A stretch of 23,278 nucleotides of DNA, from the NCBI GenBank assembly GCA_016841005.1, contig JAEORG010000048.1:1-23278 (forward strand), given 5' to 3'. This stretch comes from Candidatus Thorarchaeota archaeon (GTDB taxonomy: Archaea > Asgardarchaeota > Thorarchaeia > Thorarchaeales > Thorarchaeaceae). The notes below the pieces were generated by a model. The model was given only the letters and a program-made list of their open reading frames with translations, had not been told where the DNA came from and made no database searches. How positions within the stretch are numbered: the stretch's first letter is position 1; each line of letters starts with the position of its first letter. Shown piece by piece: positions 7,985 to 16,343 of the stretch. The position numbers were made by a program, and so were the translations under genes.

Positions 7985-8323
7985 TCAGGTTAGAAAGTCT
8001 ATAATGGAAAGAAAAACACCTATGAGAAGTATGAATACTGAAGACACTAAGAACATCTTGCCTCTTTGAGCCCATTTCCAAGCGAGAGAAGGTTTCCCGT
8101 CGCTGTCATATCTTTTTTCATCATCAAGTGGAGACCTTGACATCATACAAGATCCGAGTATTAGGAAAATCCCAAATTCGAGAATTAAATAACTTCCAGC
8201 TGTTGATAAAACTAGAATATTGGGATTGAATAAGACCAAGATAAAGGCTACAAAGATGTCAATCACTGACAATAGACAAGCAATCGAGAGAGCTTCTAAC
8301 AAGGTACGAGATATCAACGGCAT
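7985..8323 (-). CDS. Small membrane protein, three helices
   Basis: The 112-residue product has hydrophobic segments near residues 10-32, 37-59 and 89-110 with a polar loop (62-88, SPLDDEKRYDSDGKPS). No family is recognised. It starts 7 nt after the stop of the 78-residue membrane protein and is convergent with the gene ending at 7970, so the operon ends here. By position it is the last gene of the peptide-transporter operon, possibly an accessory membrane component. Confidence 0.65.
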   Translation of the reverse strand: MPLISRTLLEALSIACLLSVIDIFVAFILVLFNPNILVLSTAGSYLILEFGIFLILGSCMMSRSPLDDEKRYDSDGKPSLAWKWAQRGKMFLVSSVFILLIGVFLSIIDFLT

Positions 8324-8330
8324 CTTACAT

Positions 8331-8567
8331 TCATCCTACAAGAGCTGAAAGAAGGAGTGTCAATCCGAATAGCACCAAGATTAGAATTATCAATGGAAGG
8401 AAAATGGTTTGCAGTGATGCAATAAAAAGAGCAAGGTAGTCCTTCCCAGTAAGATGAACTGCCGTTATCTTTTCGTCTTCCGTACGTATCCTATAATCTC
8501 TCCAAGCCTTCTCATCATCAAATTCATTTTGATGATTAGATTCATTGTCATCATAGTTATCGCTCAT
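8331..8567 (-). CDS. Small acidic membrane protein
   Basis: This 78-residue protein has an acidic, Asn-rich head (MSDNYDDNES and on to residue 20) and a hydrophobic tail (44-76) long enough for one long helix or a hairpin of two. A very strong ribosome site, GGAGGTG, lies just ahead of the ATG. The 57-bp gap to the ATPase gene upstream on the same strand contains an imperfect inverted repeat (8588-8610) but no clear promoter, so it is probably read from the transporter operon. No homolog is recognised. Confidence 0.7.
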   Translation of the reverse strand: MSDNYDDNESNHQNEFDDEKAWRDYRIRTEDEKITAVHLTGKDYLALFIASLQTIFLPLIILILVLFGLTLLLSALVG

Positions 8568-8624
8568 ACTCGCACCTCCGTTGTAATGTGATTGATTCTT
8601 GATTAATCACACGGATGAGCTTGG

Positions 8625-9656
8625 TTAGTTACCCGCATCTTCAACAGCCTGCGCATATTCTTGCTGTGCACTAGTTCCGAAGTCTAATTCACCAGCGAAA
8701 TGACATGCGACTAGATGACCACCACCAGTATCACGCAATTCTGGTTCTTCTTTCCAGCATTTTTCCTGTGCAAAGATGCATCTTGGGTGGAATCTGCAAC
8801 CAGTCGGAGGATTGATTGGACTAGGTACTTCTCCTGATAGAATCTGAGCCTTTCCAGCAAATCGAGGATCAGGAATAGGAACAGCAGAAACCAGGGCAAA
8901 TGTGTATGGGTGTGAAGCTGTTCGGAAGATATCTCGAGGTGTAAGTTCTACTATTTTCCCAAGATACATGACCGCAATTCTATCACTCATGTGTTTTACT
9001 ACACTAAGGTCATGTGAGATGAACATATACGTTAAATCCATCTCGTCTTGAAGGTCTTTCATCAGATTCAAAGTCTGTGCTTGAACTGATACATCAGTGC
9101 TTGATGTCGGTTCATCCATTACAACGAACTTGGGATTCAATGCCAATGCTCGAGCAATGCAAATTCTTTGACGTTGACCACCACTAAACTCGTGTGGGAA
9201 TCTATTGAGATGCGATTCGGTTAGACCTACCTTCTCGAGAAGGTCTAAGACCATATCACGCATTCTTGGACCTCTAGCTATACCATTAACAACAAGTGGT
9301 TCACCAACAGAGTTCTTGATTGTGATTCTTGGATTTAAAGATGCCATTGGGTCTTGGAAAACAATCTGCATTTCTCTTCGAACATGTCGAAGGTCACTAC
9401 CTTTGAGGTGAGTGATATCCTTTCCATCGAACTCAATGGTTCCATCAGTTGGATCAATCAGACGTAGAATGGTTCGTCCCAGAGTCGTTTTTCCACAACC
9501 ACTCTCTCCAACTATACCAATTGTTTCACCTCTGTTAATATCAAAAGATACATCATCAACAGCATGGACTTTACCTATTACTCTTCGAAAAACTCCTCCA
9601 GTCAGTGGGAAGTATTTCTTAAGGTTCTTAATGCTTAAGATAGTATTACTAGACAA
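8625..9656 (-). CDS. dppF: Oligopeptide/dipeptide ABC transporter ATPase, OppF/DppF type
   Basis: This 343-residue protein has Walker A GESGCGKT (50-57), Q101, signature FSGGQ (157-161), Walker B FVVMDE (177-182) and H215; the D-loop reads SSTD instead of SALD. The long first strand region with [10 protein letters not shown] is typical of OppF/DppF. The C-terminal tail has C287, C293, C300 and C318, a full four-Cys set. The start is TTG at 9656: AGGAGG ends 8 nt before it and overlaps the stop of the upstream dppD, and no in-frame ATG fits. It pairs with DppD (9669-10820) to drive the DppBC channel, with substrate delivered by the binding protein at 13427. Confidence 0.93.
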   Translation of the reverse strand: MSSNTILSIKNLKKYFPLTGGVFRRVIGKVHAVDDVSFDINRGETIGIVGESGCGKTTLGRTILRLIDPTDGTIEFDGKDITHLKGSDLRHVRREMQIVFQDPMASLNPRITIKNSVGEPLVVNGIARGPRMRDMVLDLLEKVGLTESHLNRFPHEFSGGQRQRICIARALALNPKFVVMDEPTSSTDVSVQAQTLNLMKDLQDEMDLTYMFISHDLSVVKHMSDRIAVMYLGKIVELTPRDIFRTASHPYTFALVSAVPIPDPRFAGKAQILSGEVPSPINPPTGCRFHPRCIFAQEKCWKEEPELRDTGGGHLVACHFAGELDFGTSAQQEYAQAVEDAGN

Positions 9657-9668
9657 TTCATGAACCTC

Positions 9669-10820
9669 CTATTCCAATGGATTATGACATGCTACCCAGT
9701 GTCCTGGACGAAGCTCCTCCAGCTTAGGTTTCTGCTCTTTGCAGATACTTGTAGCGTATTCGCACCTTGGATGGAATCTACACCCAGAAGGTGGAGTGAT
9801 TAAATTCGGCACTGTACCAAGTATCTGCGGTAGGCGATCCTTGGTTTCATGTAGCTTAGGAACCGCAGTGAGTAGTCCTGAAGTGTATGGATGAAGAGGT
9901 GTTCGAAATAGCTCTTCAGTTGCACAAGACTCTGCTGTAGTACCAGCATACATTACATTAACCCAGTTGCAGGTTTCTGCAACTACACCCATATCATGAG
10001 TAATAATCATGATAGATGTGCCTATCTCTTCTTTCAGCTGATTCAAAAGATTGAGAACTTGTGCTTGTACTGTAACGTCCAAAGCGGTTGTTGCTTCGTC
10101 ACATATGAGTATTTCAGGATTGCATGCAAGTGCCATAGCGATAAGAGCACGTTGGCGCATTCCACCAGACAACTCATGAGGATACTGAGTTGCAATAGTC
10201 GCGGGAGAAGGCATCCGCACCATCTCTAGCATATGGATTGCTCTTCTCATAGCAGCTTTCTTTGCATCTTTATCGTCTGGTTCAGGAGGATCCTCAAGCA
10301 TAGACGAGTAATAATCGATCTTTTCTTGAATGTGAATCTTCTGAGCATCTTCAGCAGACTTAAGAGATGCTTGTAGCTCCTCTATCTTCATCTCGAGAAC
10401 ATCTATCCTCAGATCTTGATGTAACAGAACAACCTCTGCAATTTGGTCGCCAATTCTAAATACAGGGTTAGGGTATGTTGCAGGATCTTGAAAGACGATT
10501 GCAATATCCCCACCACGAGTATGAAGAATTTCTTCTTCCGACATATTGAGGAGATTTACTGTTTCAAATTCACCTGTTTCAGGAATTCTCTTATGGAAAA
10601 GAATCTCACCTTCTTCTATCCGACCAGGTGGTTCAACGAGTCTAAGAATCGAACGAGCTGTTACTGATTTTCCGCAACCCGTTTCACCTACAACACCCAT
10701 CGTATCTCCTCGTCGAAGGAATAAATCTACACCTTCAAGAGCCAGGACGGTTCCCTCATAGGTATAGAAGTTTGTAACGAGTCCTTTGACTTCCAAAACG
10801 AGATTATCAACGTCGGACAT
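9669..10820 (-). CDS. dppD: Oligopeptide/dipeptide ABC transporter ATPase, OppD/DppD type, with helical insertion
   Basis: The start is the ATG at 10820, with GGAGGAG 8 nt ahead and 4 nt past the dppC stop; the longer frame to 10871 would overlap dppC. The 383-residue protein has Walker A GETGCGKS (45-52), Q111, signature LSGGM (217-221), Walker B LICDEA (238-243, Ala where Pro is usual) and H275. The tail carries C347, C353, C360 and C378. Between the Q-loop and the signature, residues about 137-195 form a charged, probably coiled-coil insertion ([18 protein letters not shown], then [18 protein letters not shown]) that makes the helical subdomain longer than in ordinary OppD. It should dimerise with DppF and dock on DppB/DppC. 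Confidence 0.93.
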   Translation of the reverse strand: MSDVDNLVLEVKGLVTNFYTYEGTVLALEGVDLFLRRGDTMGVVGETGCGKSVTARSILRLVEPPGRIEEGEILFHKRIPETGEFETVNLLNMSEEEILHTRGGDIAIVFQDPATYPNPVFRIGDQIAEVVLLHQDLRIDVLEMKIEELQASLKSAEDAQKIHIQEKIDYYSSMLEDPPEPDDKDAKKAAMRRAIHMLEMVRMPSPATIATQYPHELSGGMRQRALIAMALACNPEILICDEATTALDVTVQAQVLNLLNQLKEEIGTSIMIITHDMGVVAETCNWVNVMYAGTTAESCATEELFRTPLHPYTSGLLTAVPKLHETKDRLPQILGTVPNLITPPSGCRFHPRCEYATSICKEQKPKLEELRPGHWVACHNPLE

Positions 10821-10824
10821 TTCC

Positions 10825-12132
10825 TTATCTCCTCCGTAATTTTGGATCCATAATATCCCGTATACCATCACCGACTAAGTTGAATGCCAATGCAACAAGC
10901 AAGATTGCAATTCCAGGGAAGAAGACTGCCCAGGGGGCAATCATGAAGTATCCCTGAGCTATCGATATCATGTAACCCCATTCTGCTATGCCAGCAGGTG
11001 GGCCAAATCCAATGAAAGCCAAACCTGCTGCAACAAGGAGTACTGAACCGGTATCCATAGTAGCCTGTACTATGATTGGTTGAATTGTATTTGGAATTAC
11101 ATGCGAGATTAATATCCTCGAATCACTAGCACCAACAGACCTAGCAGCTTCTACATACAGCTTCTCACGTTCAGCAAGGACTTGACCTCGAACCAACCGT
11201 GCGTATGCTGGCCACCAAGTTATCATTAATGCGATAGAGATATTATCCATACTCCTTTCACCAAGAGCCATAACGATAGCCATAGCAAGAACAAGGCCTG
11301 GAAATGCAAAGAAGACATCTGTAACTCTCATAACGAGTTCATCAATCTTACCACCATAATAACCAGCAACGGCTCCAATCAATGTACCAACTGTAACAGC
11401 TACAAGTACGACTACAAGAGAAATACGCAGATCAATTTGTGCACCGTAAAGGATTCTACTGAAGATATCTCCACCAGAATCATCCGTTCCCCAATAATGT
11501 GCAGGTAATGCTGGATTGTTACTTGGAGATCCAGGAGGTAGATTTGAATCTGCCCAAATTCGTGTTTCTGGTCCATAGGGAGCAATATAAGGAGCAAAAA
11601 TGGCTAATATAATGAAGATTGAAAGAACAACAACACCACCAACAACGAGAGGGCTTCTTCTTAGCAAGTATAGGCTATAACGAGTTTCTTTCATTCTCGG
11701 ACCCATATCTTCTCTAAAATTCGGGAACCAGTAATTCTTCACATCTTGAAAGACAAAGATAAGAATCAATGAGAGTAGGGGCAGTGCTGCCAGTGCAAGT
11801 CCAATTAACCCAAGGGACATGTAGACAACAATCACTAAGATATTAACGTACATAGAATTTGCGAAAGCCCACATCTCAGTTTTCTTGACGGCTATAGAGA
11901 TTCTATATGTGATATATCCCATAACGAGTGATATCAATGCTTGAAGCCCAGAAGCAACAATAAATTCAGGTGGATCAACTATCCCGAAAATAAGTATACC
12001 AACATTAGAAATGATAATACCAAGTCCAAATACTATACCTAAAATCGCAGAGAATAGAAGTATCCAATAGACAATTTGGAATTGCGATGAATATTCAGGT
12101 CTATTGTCGCCGTAGTTTAAAGTAGTTTCCAC
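10825..12132 (-). CDS. dppC: Peptide ABC transporter permease, DppC type, with N-terminal four-helix extension
   Basis: Residues about 150-435 are an ordinary DppC/OppC permease: RRSPLVVGGVVVLSIFIILAIFAPYIAPYGP, the HYWGTDDSGGDIFSR segment, and the ATPase-docking EAA loop YVEAARSVGASDSRILISH (326-344). Ahead of this, residues 18-130 add about four more membrane helices (18-42, 57-77, 88-109, 110-128) not found in standard DppC, which is usually near 300 residues. The start is GTG at 12132, with AGGAGGT upstream. It forms the channel with DppB. The extension could be a fused accessory subunit. Confidence 0.93.
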   Translation of the reverse strand: METTLNYGDNRPEYSSQFQIVYWILLFSAILGIVFGLGIIISNVGILIFGIVDPPEFIVASGLQALISLVMGYITYRISIAVKKTEMWAFANSMYVNILVIVVYMSLGLIGLALAALPLLSLILIFVFQDVKNYWFPNFREDMGPRMKETRYSLYLLRRSPLVVGGVVVLSIFIILAIFAPYIAPYGPETRIWADSNLPPGSPSNNPALPAHYWGTDDSGGDIFSRILYGAQIDLRISLVVVLVAVTVGTLIGAVAGYYGGKIDELVMRVTDVFFAFPGLVLAMAIVMALGERSMDNISIALMITWWPAYARLVRGQVLAEREKLYVEAARSVGASDSRILISHVIPNTIQPIIVQATMDTGSVLLVAAGLAFIGFGPPAGIAEWGYMISIAQGYFMIAPWAVFFPGIAILLVALAFNLVGDGIRDIMDPKLRRR

Positions 12133-12145
12133 TCTAAATTACCTC

Positions 12146-13180
12146 CTATCCAAATCTAATCCTCGGATCCAATGTTCCGTAGATTAAATCGACAATCAGA
12201 TTTGCTGTCACAAAGATAAGAGCAACTAGCAAGGTGAATCCGTTTATCGCCGCTAAGTCTGAGCTCAAGATTGCACGCACTGCCCACCGTCCTAAGCCTG
12301 GCCAATTAAAAATGGTTTCAGTAAGAACTGCACCAGTTATGAGACCTCCAAAAGCCAGACCAATTACTGTGACTGTCGGTATCATTGCATTTCTGAGCGC
12401 ATGACGATATACTACAATCCGTTCAGTTAGACCCTTTGACCTTGCAAGTGTTATGTAGTCCTCTTTGAGTACTTCCAACATACTTGATCGCATCATTCTT
12501 GTGATAATTGCGAGAGTGAGGTATCCAAGACAGAATGCAGGCATTATCAAGTGTAAGACTCCATCGACGAAGAGTCGGATATTACCAGCAAACAAGAGTG
12601 AATCAACAAGCAGGAACCCGGTAGTATACTCAAAGTCTCTGAAATTAATCAGTGAATATCTCTCTCCAGGTGGAAGATGAGGCAGATGCATTATAGTGAG
12701 CTGATAGAATAATACATACTTTAGCATTAATGCGAACCAAAAGATTGGCATTGACACCCCAGCGAGAGAAAAAATCCTAGTGAAATGATCGACCATCTGA
12801 TCTTTCCTTGTGGCCGAGATGATTCCGAGGGGAATGCCCAAGAGAATCGAGAAAATCATTGCAATAATTGATAGCTCAATTGTTGCAGGGAACTTTGTCG
12901 CAATTACCTCAAGAACAGGTCGAAAACTTGTAGATGTGCTTATTCCCCAATCACCCTGAAACAGGTTGGAGAGGTACAGGAAATACTGTATATGCAGCGG
13001 TTCATTAAATCCATGCGCTTCATAAATAGCTGGTATGGCTGATGCGGGTGTATTCTCATTGATATACATCGCGACTGGATTTCCAACAACATAGGATAGG
13101 AACCATGTGATAGTAAGGACTCCGAATATAACCGGAATTGCCAGTATTACCCTTCTAAGGATGAAATCCCTTAGTTTCAT
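12146..13180 (-). CDS. dppB: Peptide ABC transporter permease, DppB type
   Basis: The 344-residue product has the classic DppB/OppB start (residues 1-20: FILRRVILAIPVIFGVLTIT), a long external segment with GFNEPLHIQYFLYLSNLFQGDWG, and the cytoplasmic EAA loop DYITLARSKGLTERIVVYRHALRNA (within about 240-265). About six membrane helices follow the family pattern, ending in TLDPRIRFG. AAGGAGG lies shortly before the ATG. It is the first gene of the minus-strand operon dppB-dppC-dppD-dppF, 13 nt ahead of dppC, and is divergent from the binding protein gene across a palindrome-rich gap. Confidence 0.94.
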   Translation of the reverse strand: MKLRDFILRRVILAIPVIFGVLTITWFLSYVVGNPVAMYINENTPASAIPAIYEAHGFNEPLHIQYFLYLSNLFQGDWGISTSTSFRPVLEVIATKFPATIELSIIAMIFSILLGIPLGIISATRKDQMVDHFTRIFSLAGVSMPIFWFALMLKYVLFYQLTIMHLPHLPPGERYSLINFRDFEYTTGFLLVDSLLFAGNIRLFVDGVLHLIMPAFCLGYLTLAIITRMMRSSMLEVLKEDYITLARSKGLTERIVVYRHALRNAMIPTVTVIGLAFGGLITGAVLTETIFNWPGLGRWAVRAILSSDLAAINGFTLLVALIFVTANLIVDLIYGTLDPRIRFG

Positions 13181-13203
13181 TTGGAAGGCCTCCTTCGTTA
13201 GCA

Positions 13204-13228
13204 GAAAACTAGCTTGAAACCAGTTTTC
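13204..13228. repeat. Inverted repeat, 7-bp arms
   Basis: GAAAACT (13204-13210) and AGTTTTC (13222-13228) are perfect complements with an 11-nt spacer. It lies in the inferred dppB leader, 24 bp ahead of the start codon, so it could act in RNA or as a protein site. Confidence 0.4.
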
Positions 13229-13284
13229 GTACTTGGCATCTTGCGTATTTCGTCGGTTACTTAAGGATTTGCCTCCCAGTAGTA

Positions 13285-13298
13285 TGATTCTCGAATCA
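13285..13298. promoter_or_regulatory. Candidate operator, TGATTC-TC-GAATCA
   Basis: Six-base arms TGATTC and GAATCA with a 2-nt centre form a near-perfect 14-bp palindrome. It overlaps the start site expected 25 bp downstream of the minus-strand TATA-like element at 13311-13319, a place where a bound repressor would block dppB transcription. Confidence 0.45.
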
Positions 13299-13348
13299 AT
13301 TAGCCGGAACCTATATTAGACTCGACACTTCTCACAATTAGCTATTCG

Positions 13349-13362
13349 CAGTTCGCGAACTG
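13349..13362. promoter_or_regulatory. Perfect 14-bp palindrome, candidate operator
   Basis: CAGTTCGCGAACTG is fully self-complementary and more GC-rich than the sequence around it. It sits between the two inferred divergent promoters, 20 bp ahead of the repeat at 13369-13390. A dimeric helix-turn-helix regulator is the natural reader of such a site. Confidence 0.5.
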
Positions 13363-13368
13363 AGAGGG

Positions 13369-13390
13369 CTATAATCAGATTTGATTATAG
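13369..13390. promoter_or_regulatory. Inverted repeat overlapping the TATA-like element of the binding protein gene
   Basis: CTATAATC (13369-13376) and GATTATAG (13383-13390) are perfect 8-bp arms with spacer AGATTT; two more pairs follow outside one mismatch. The right arm contains TTATAG at the distance expected for a TATA box serving 13427. Overlap of a palindrome with a TATA box suggests competition between a regulator and TBP. Confidence 0.5.
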
Positions 13391-13426
13391 GCCTCCAATG
13401 TAAAAAAGAGAAGAAGGAGGATAACA

Positions 13427-15301
13427 TTGGAAAGAAACCAGATCTTAGCGATCGTGGTTATCGTAGTTATCGTCGGAGCTGCTGGAGCTTTTATTTTGTT
13501 CCAGCCACAACCGCCTACTGGTCAGGTCTTTGTACGTGAAACAATAGGCAACCCCGACTATATGGATCCTCATAACAACTATGAGTCATTTGGATCCGGT
13601 ATCGCATACAATGTATATGAAACACTATATACATATGAATGGGATACTCTACGAACCGATCCTGTTGTTCCATTGCTTGCTACGGACCTGTCAATATCTG
13701 CGAATGGATTAGAATATACATTCACCCTACGACAGGGCGTGACATTCCATGATGGAACACCATTTAACGCATCTTGTGTCAAATATAACTTTGAGCGAAT
13801 GCTAGCTACATTTGACCCAAGTGGTCCAGTTTGGATGGTTGCAGAACCAATCTATGGTGGTCAGGCAATAGAAGACGCAGTCTTTGGTGATGGTCCTGGA
13901 ACAGCTGCTCACATTGGCAATTTCACTGCTTGGAAAGCAGCCAATGATGCTGGCACAGGAGCAATCACAGTAATTGATGACTACACTGTAAAAATCAAAC
14001 TTGCATACGCATACACTCCATTCCTAGCGGCCATTACTTACGAAGTTGGTGCTATGATCAGCCCATCTTGGGTTGAAGCAAACGGTGGAGTTGTAATTGG
14101 TTCTCACAATGAGTATGTTGATGAACACACCTGCGGTACAGGACCATACATGGTCACTGAATGGACCGTAGATGAACACATCATTCTCGATAGATACACA
14201 AATTACTGGAGAGCCGCAAGTGCAAAAACCCAATTCCCATATGCTGGAGCTATTGATGAGGTAATCATCAAGACCAACGAGGACGTCAACAGTAGAATTC
14301 TCAACCTTCAGGGTGGAGAAGCTGATTCTGTTTACTGGCCTCCAACTCACGCATACTCAATCTACAACAACGTATCTCCACCTGCATTTGCAAGCAACGA
14401 TGGTACTTCTCAATCCCTTGATTCTAATATCAAGGTCTACGCCAAGTATCCAACATTCACGATTGCGTCAATCCACTTCACAATGACTGACACAATTAAT
14501 GAAACGACTCTTGGTACAGTAATTGAGAATCCATACAGATTGTTGAATGTTAGGAAAGCGTTGAGCTATGCATTTGACTATCAGACAGCCATTGATACCA
14601 TTATCAATGGTTTCGGTCAACAGGGTCAGGGACCAGTTCCAAGAGGAATGTTTGGTCACAATGACTCAGCATATGTATATCCATACGACCTTAGTCTTGC
14701 CCAAGCTGCCTGGAATGATGCCATGGCGGATGATGGACTAGAAGCCATTCTGTCAAACAACTCATACCACCTTGTATTTTACTACAACTCTGGTAATGAG
14801 GCTCGTCGTAAGGCACAGCTCCTACTCAAGGATGGTCTTGAAGCCATGCTTGATTTGGAAGGTACAACTCAACCAGGTTCAGATCTTACAATTGACGTAC
14901 AGGGAGTTGAGTGGTCAACTTACATCCATGCAGCAATTGCTGGTGAGGTAGGTTGTTGGATGATTGGTTGGGCACCAGACTACGCAGACCCAGACAACTA
15001 TGTTGGTCCATACGTTAAGAGCACCGGTACCTATGCGTACTGGGCACGTTTGGAGGATTCAGAAGGATGGGATGCAGCAACTGTAGATGGTTGGATAAGC
15101 ACTGCCGCACAGAGCCAGGATGACGCTGAGCGTATTTCTCTCTATGGAAAAATACAGGATGCAATCATTGATCATGCTGGATACATCTGGTGCTGGCAAA
15201 CTGAGTCACTGTCTGTCACTGCTGCCAACGTATACAACTATCAATACGTTGCCAACCCGATGAAGACTATGGCCTACTGGTATCACGTCTACAAGTTGTA
15301 G
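13427..15301 (+). CDS. dppA: Family-5 solute-binding protein of a peptide ABC transporter
   Basis: The start is TTG at 13427: GGAGG (13416-13420) lies 6 nt ahead and no ATG is near. Residues 6-25 form a hydrophobic anchor followed by PQPPTGQ; there is no lipobox Cys, so the protein is probably held on the outer face of the membrane by this helix. The body (about 33-600) is a bacterial extracellular family-5 protein: IGNPDYMDPHNNYES, a YETLYTY segment, the family hallmark with GLEYTFTLRQGVTFHDGTPFNA, then NVRKALSYAFDY and WAPDYADPDNYVGP near the end. At 624 residues it is on the long side for the family. It captures peptides or similar ligands for DppBCDF, encoded divergently. Confidence 0.94.
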   Translation: MERNQILAIVVIVVIVGAAGAFILFQPQPPTGQVFVRETIGNPDYMDPHNNYESFGSGIAYNVYETLYTYEWDTLRTDPVVPLLATDLSISANGLEYTFTLRQGVTFHDGTPFNASCVKYNFERMLATFDPSGPVWMVAEPIYGGQAIEDAVFGDGPGTAAHIGNFTAWKAANDAGTGAITVIDDYTVKIKLAYAYTPFLAAITYEVGAMISPSWVEANGGVVIGSHNEYVDEHTCGTGPYMVTEWTVDEHIILDRYTNYWRAASAKTQFPYAGAIDEVIIKTNEDVNSRILNLQGGEADSVYWPPTHAYSIYNNVSPPAFASNDGTSQSLDSNIKVYAKYPTFTIASIHFTMTDTINETTLGTVIENPYRLLNVRKALSYAFDYQTAIDTIINGFGQQGQGPVPRGMFGHNDSAYVYPYDLSLAQAAWNDAMADDGLEAILSNNSYHLVFYYNSGNEARRKAQLLLKDGLEAMLDLEGTTQPGSDLTIDVQGVEWSTYIHAAIAGEVGCWMIGWAPDYADPDNYVGPYVKSTGTYAYWARLEDSEGWDAATVDGWISTAAQSQDDAERISLYGKIQDAIIDHAGYIWCWQTESLSVTAANVYNYQYVANPMKTMAYWYHVYKL

Positions 15302-15324
15302 AGGAACTAAACTTAGTATAAAGA

Positions 15325-15360
15325 GCAGAGAGTTTTCTCTCTGCCTCTAACTTATTTTTA
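15325..15360 (+). terminator. Hairpin plus T-rich terminator after the binding protein gene
   Basis: GCAGAGAG (15325-15332) and CTCTCTGC (15337-15344) make a perfect 8-bp stem with loop TTTT, 24 bp after the stop. TTATTTTTA follows (15352-15360). This has the form of an intrinsic terminator and also offers the T-run archaeal polymerase uses. Confidence 0.75.
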
Positions 15361-15440
15361 CACTATCATGTCGCAATGAGCGAAGACTACGCACATCAGA
15401 GTACTTAAAGAGCAAAATGGCGAGATTGATTTTGGTGTAG

Positions 15441-16301
15441 GTGCCATTGACCACTACGACTAAGAGCCCAAATATCAACAATATGACTACATCCCAAATG
15501 CTGTCCCTCTGGTGGAAAGAGAAATGGGTACGAGGACTAGTACTTGCCCTCTCACCAATTGGTCTTGTAGATGCCCTGTTCACAGTCCTATTATTCCAAG
15601 CACACGGACCAGATTTCGAATATAATCCCATCGTCCGAATTGCACTAACAAGTGACTGGTGGTTTGTCTGGATTATTATGGATATTTTTTCATTTGTGAT
15701 TTTTGCGATGATTGCGGGTTCATATTATATTCATACAAGATCAAGTATTTTCGGTAATAATACTGGTTGGCTTTCTGGATTGATTGCACTCCGGGTAGGA
15801 ATCGCAATTTACAACATCTTCCTATACTACAATGACTTGTATCCGATATTCTGGGGTTCACTAGTTGGTTTCGTAGCTTATCTTTTTGTTAATCGACTCC
15901 TTAGTAGAGATAAAGATATCTCAGTATCGTCATTTAAGAGATATTGGAGAGCAAAATACGATAGATTGCAAGATAGAATCATAATGAGGGGTATTGATAG
16001 AAAAAAGGCGGAAGATGTTACAGAAACCGAAACATTCCCGGTATCAACAGGAGTCTGGTTACGACGGGCAGGATTCATGTCAATGGCAATTCTTGTTTTC
16101 GTAAGCACACCCTTCGTCCTCGTTACAGTTGGTGCTTTGACTGGTGGCTTAGGTTGGACACAACAATATGGAAATAGCTTCTATTGGAATGAAGTGTCTG
16201 CTTCAGCATTTATTGCAGGTTTCTTTGCTGTCATAGTTTTGATTTCAATTATGATGTATTTCATAATCAGGTCATTCACAGCTCAAGATGGAGCATGGTA
16301 A
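15441..16301 (+). CDS. Six-helix membrane protein, weakly DUF5658-like
   Basis: The 286-residue product has hydrophobic segments near residues 33-53, 74-96, 110-129, 134-152, 209-234 and 253-276, with a charged cytoplasmic loop (153-200). The first half, SPIGLVDALFTVLLFQ, then EYNPIVR and a tryptophan-rich second helix, resembles the small DUF5658-type membrane domain (D-A-x-x-T then NP), but this is a weak pattern call. Start choice is GTG at 15441, since TACTTAAAG at 15402-15410 would put the transcript start near 15430; ATG codons at 15483 and 15498 are alternatives. It stands alone, convergent with the carbamoyltransferase gene. Function unknown. Confidence 0.65.
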   Translation: MPLTTTTKSPNINNMTTSQMLSLWWKEKWVRGLVLALSPIGLVDALFTVLLFQAHGPDFEYNPIVRIALTSDWWFVWIIMDIFSFVIFAMIAGSYYIHTRSSIFGNNTGWLSGLIALRVGIAIYNIFLYYNDLYPIFWGSLVGFVAYLFVNRLLSRDKDISVSSFKRYWRAKYDRLQDRIIMRGIDRKKAEDVTETETFPVSTGVWLRRAGFMSMAILVFVSTPFVLVTVGALTGGLGWTQQYGNSFYWNEVSASAFIAGFFAVIVLISIMMYFIIRSFTAQDGAW

Positions 16302-16343
16302 AAGGGCAGAAGAGTAGATTCAATGCGCCCCATCACAGCACTT

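Larger units (their letters stand above)
13181..13426. promoter_or_regulatory. Divergent control region of the peptide transporter
   Basis: This 246-bp gap between dppB (minus) and the binding protein gene (+) must hold both promoters. A minus-strand TATA-like CTAATATAG (+ strand 13311-13319) would place the dppB start site near 13288. A + strand TTATAG inside the repeat at 13383-13390 would place the binding-protein start near 13412, just before its ribosome site. Four inverted repeats are packed here (13204-13228, 13285-13298, 13349-13362, 13369-13390), two of them sitting on or beside the inferred promoters, which suggests operator control. Confidence 0.6.

Noticed and set aside
8588..8610. 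Inverted repeat between dppF and the small membrane genes as a terminator
   Set aside because: Pairing is continuous only on the + strand with G-U pairs; on the transcribed minus strand it has mismatches, and no T-run follows.
10821..10871. Longer dppD start overlapping dppC
   Set aside because: The ATG at 10820 has GGAGGAG at 8 nt, and aligned ATPases start near [10 protein letters not shown].
13285..13390. Clustered repeats as a CRISPR-like or attachment array
   Set aside because: The repeats are unlike each other, irregularly spaced and palindromic; they fit operators better.
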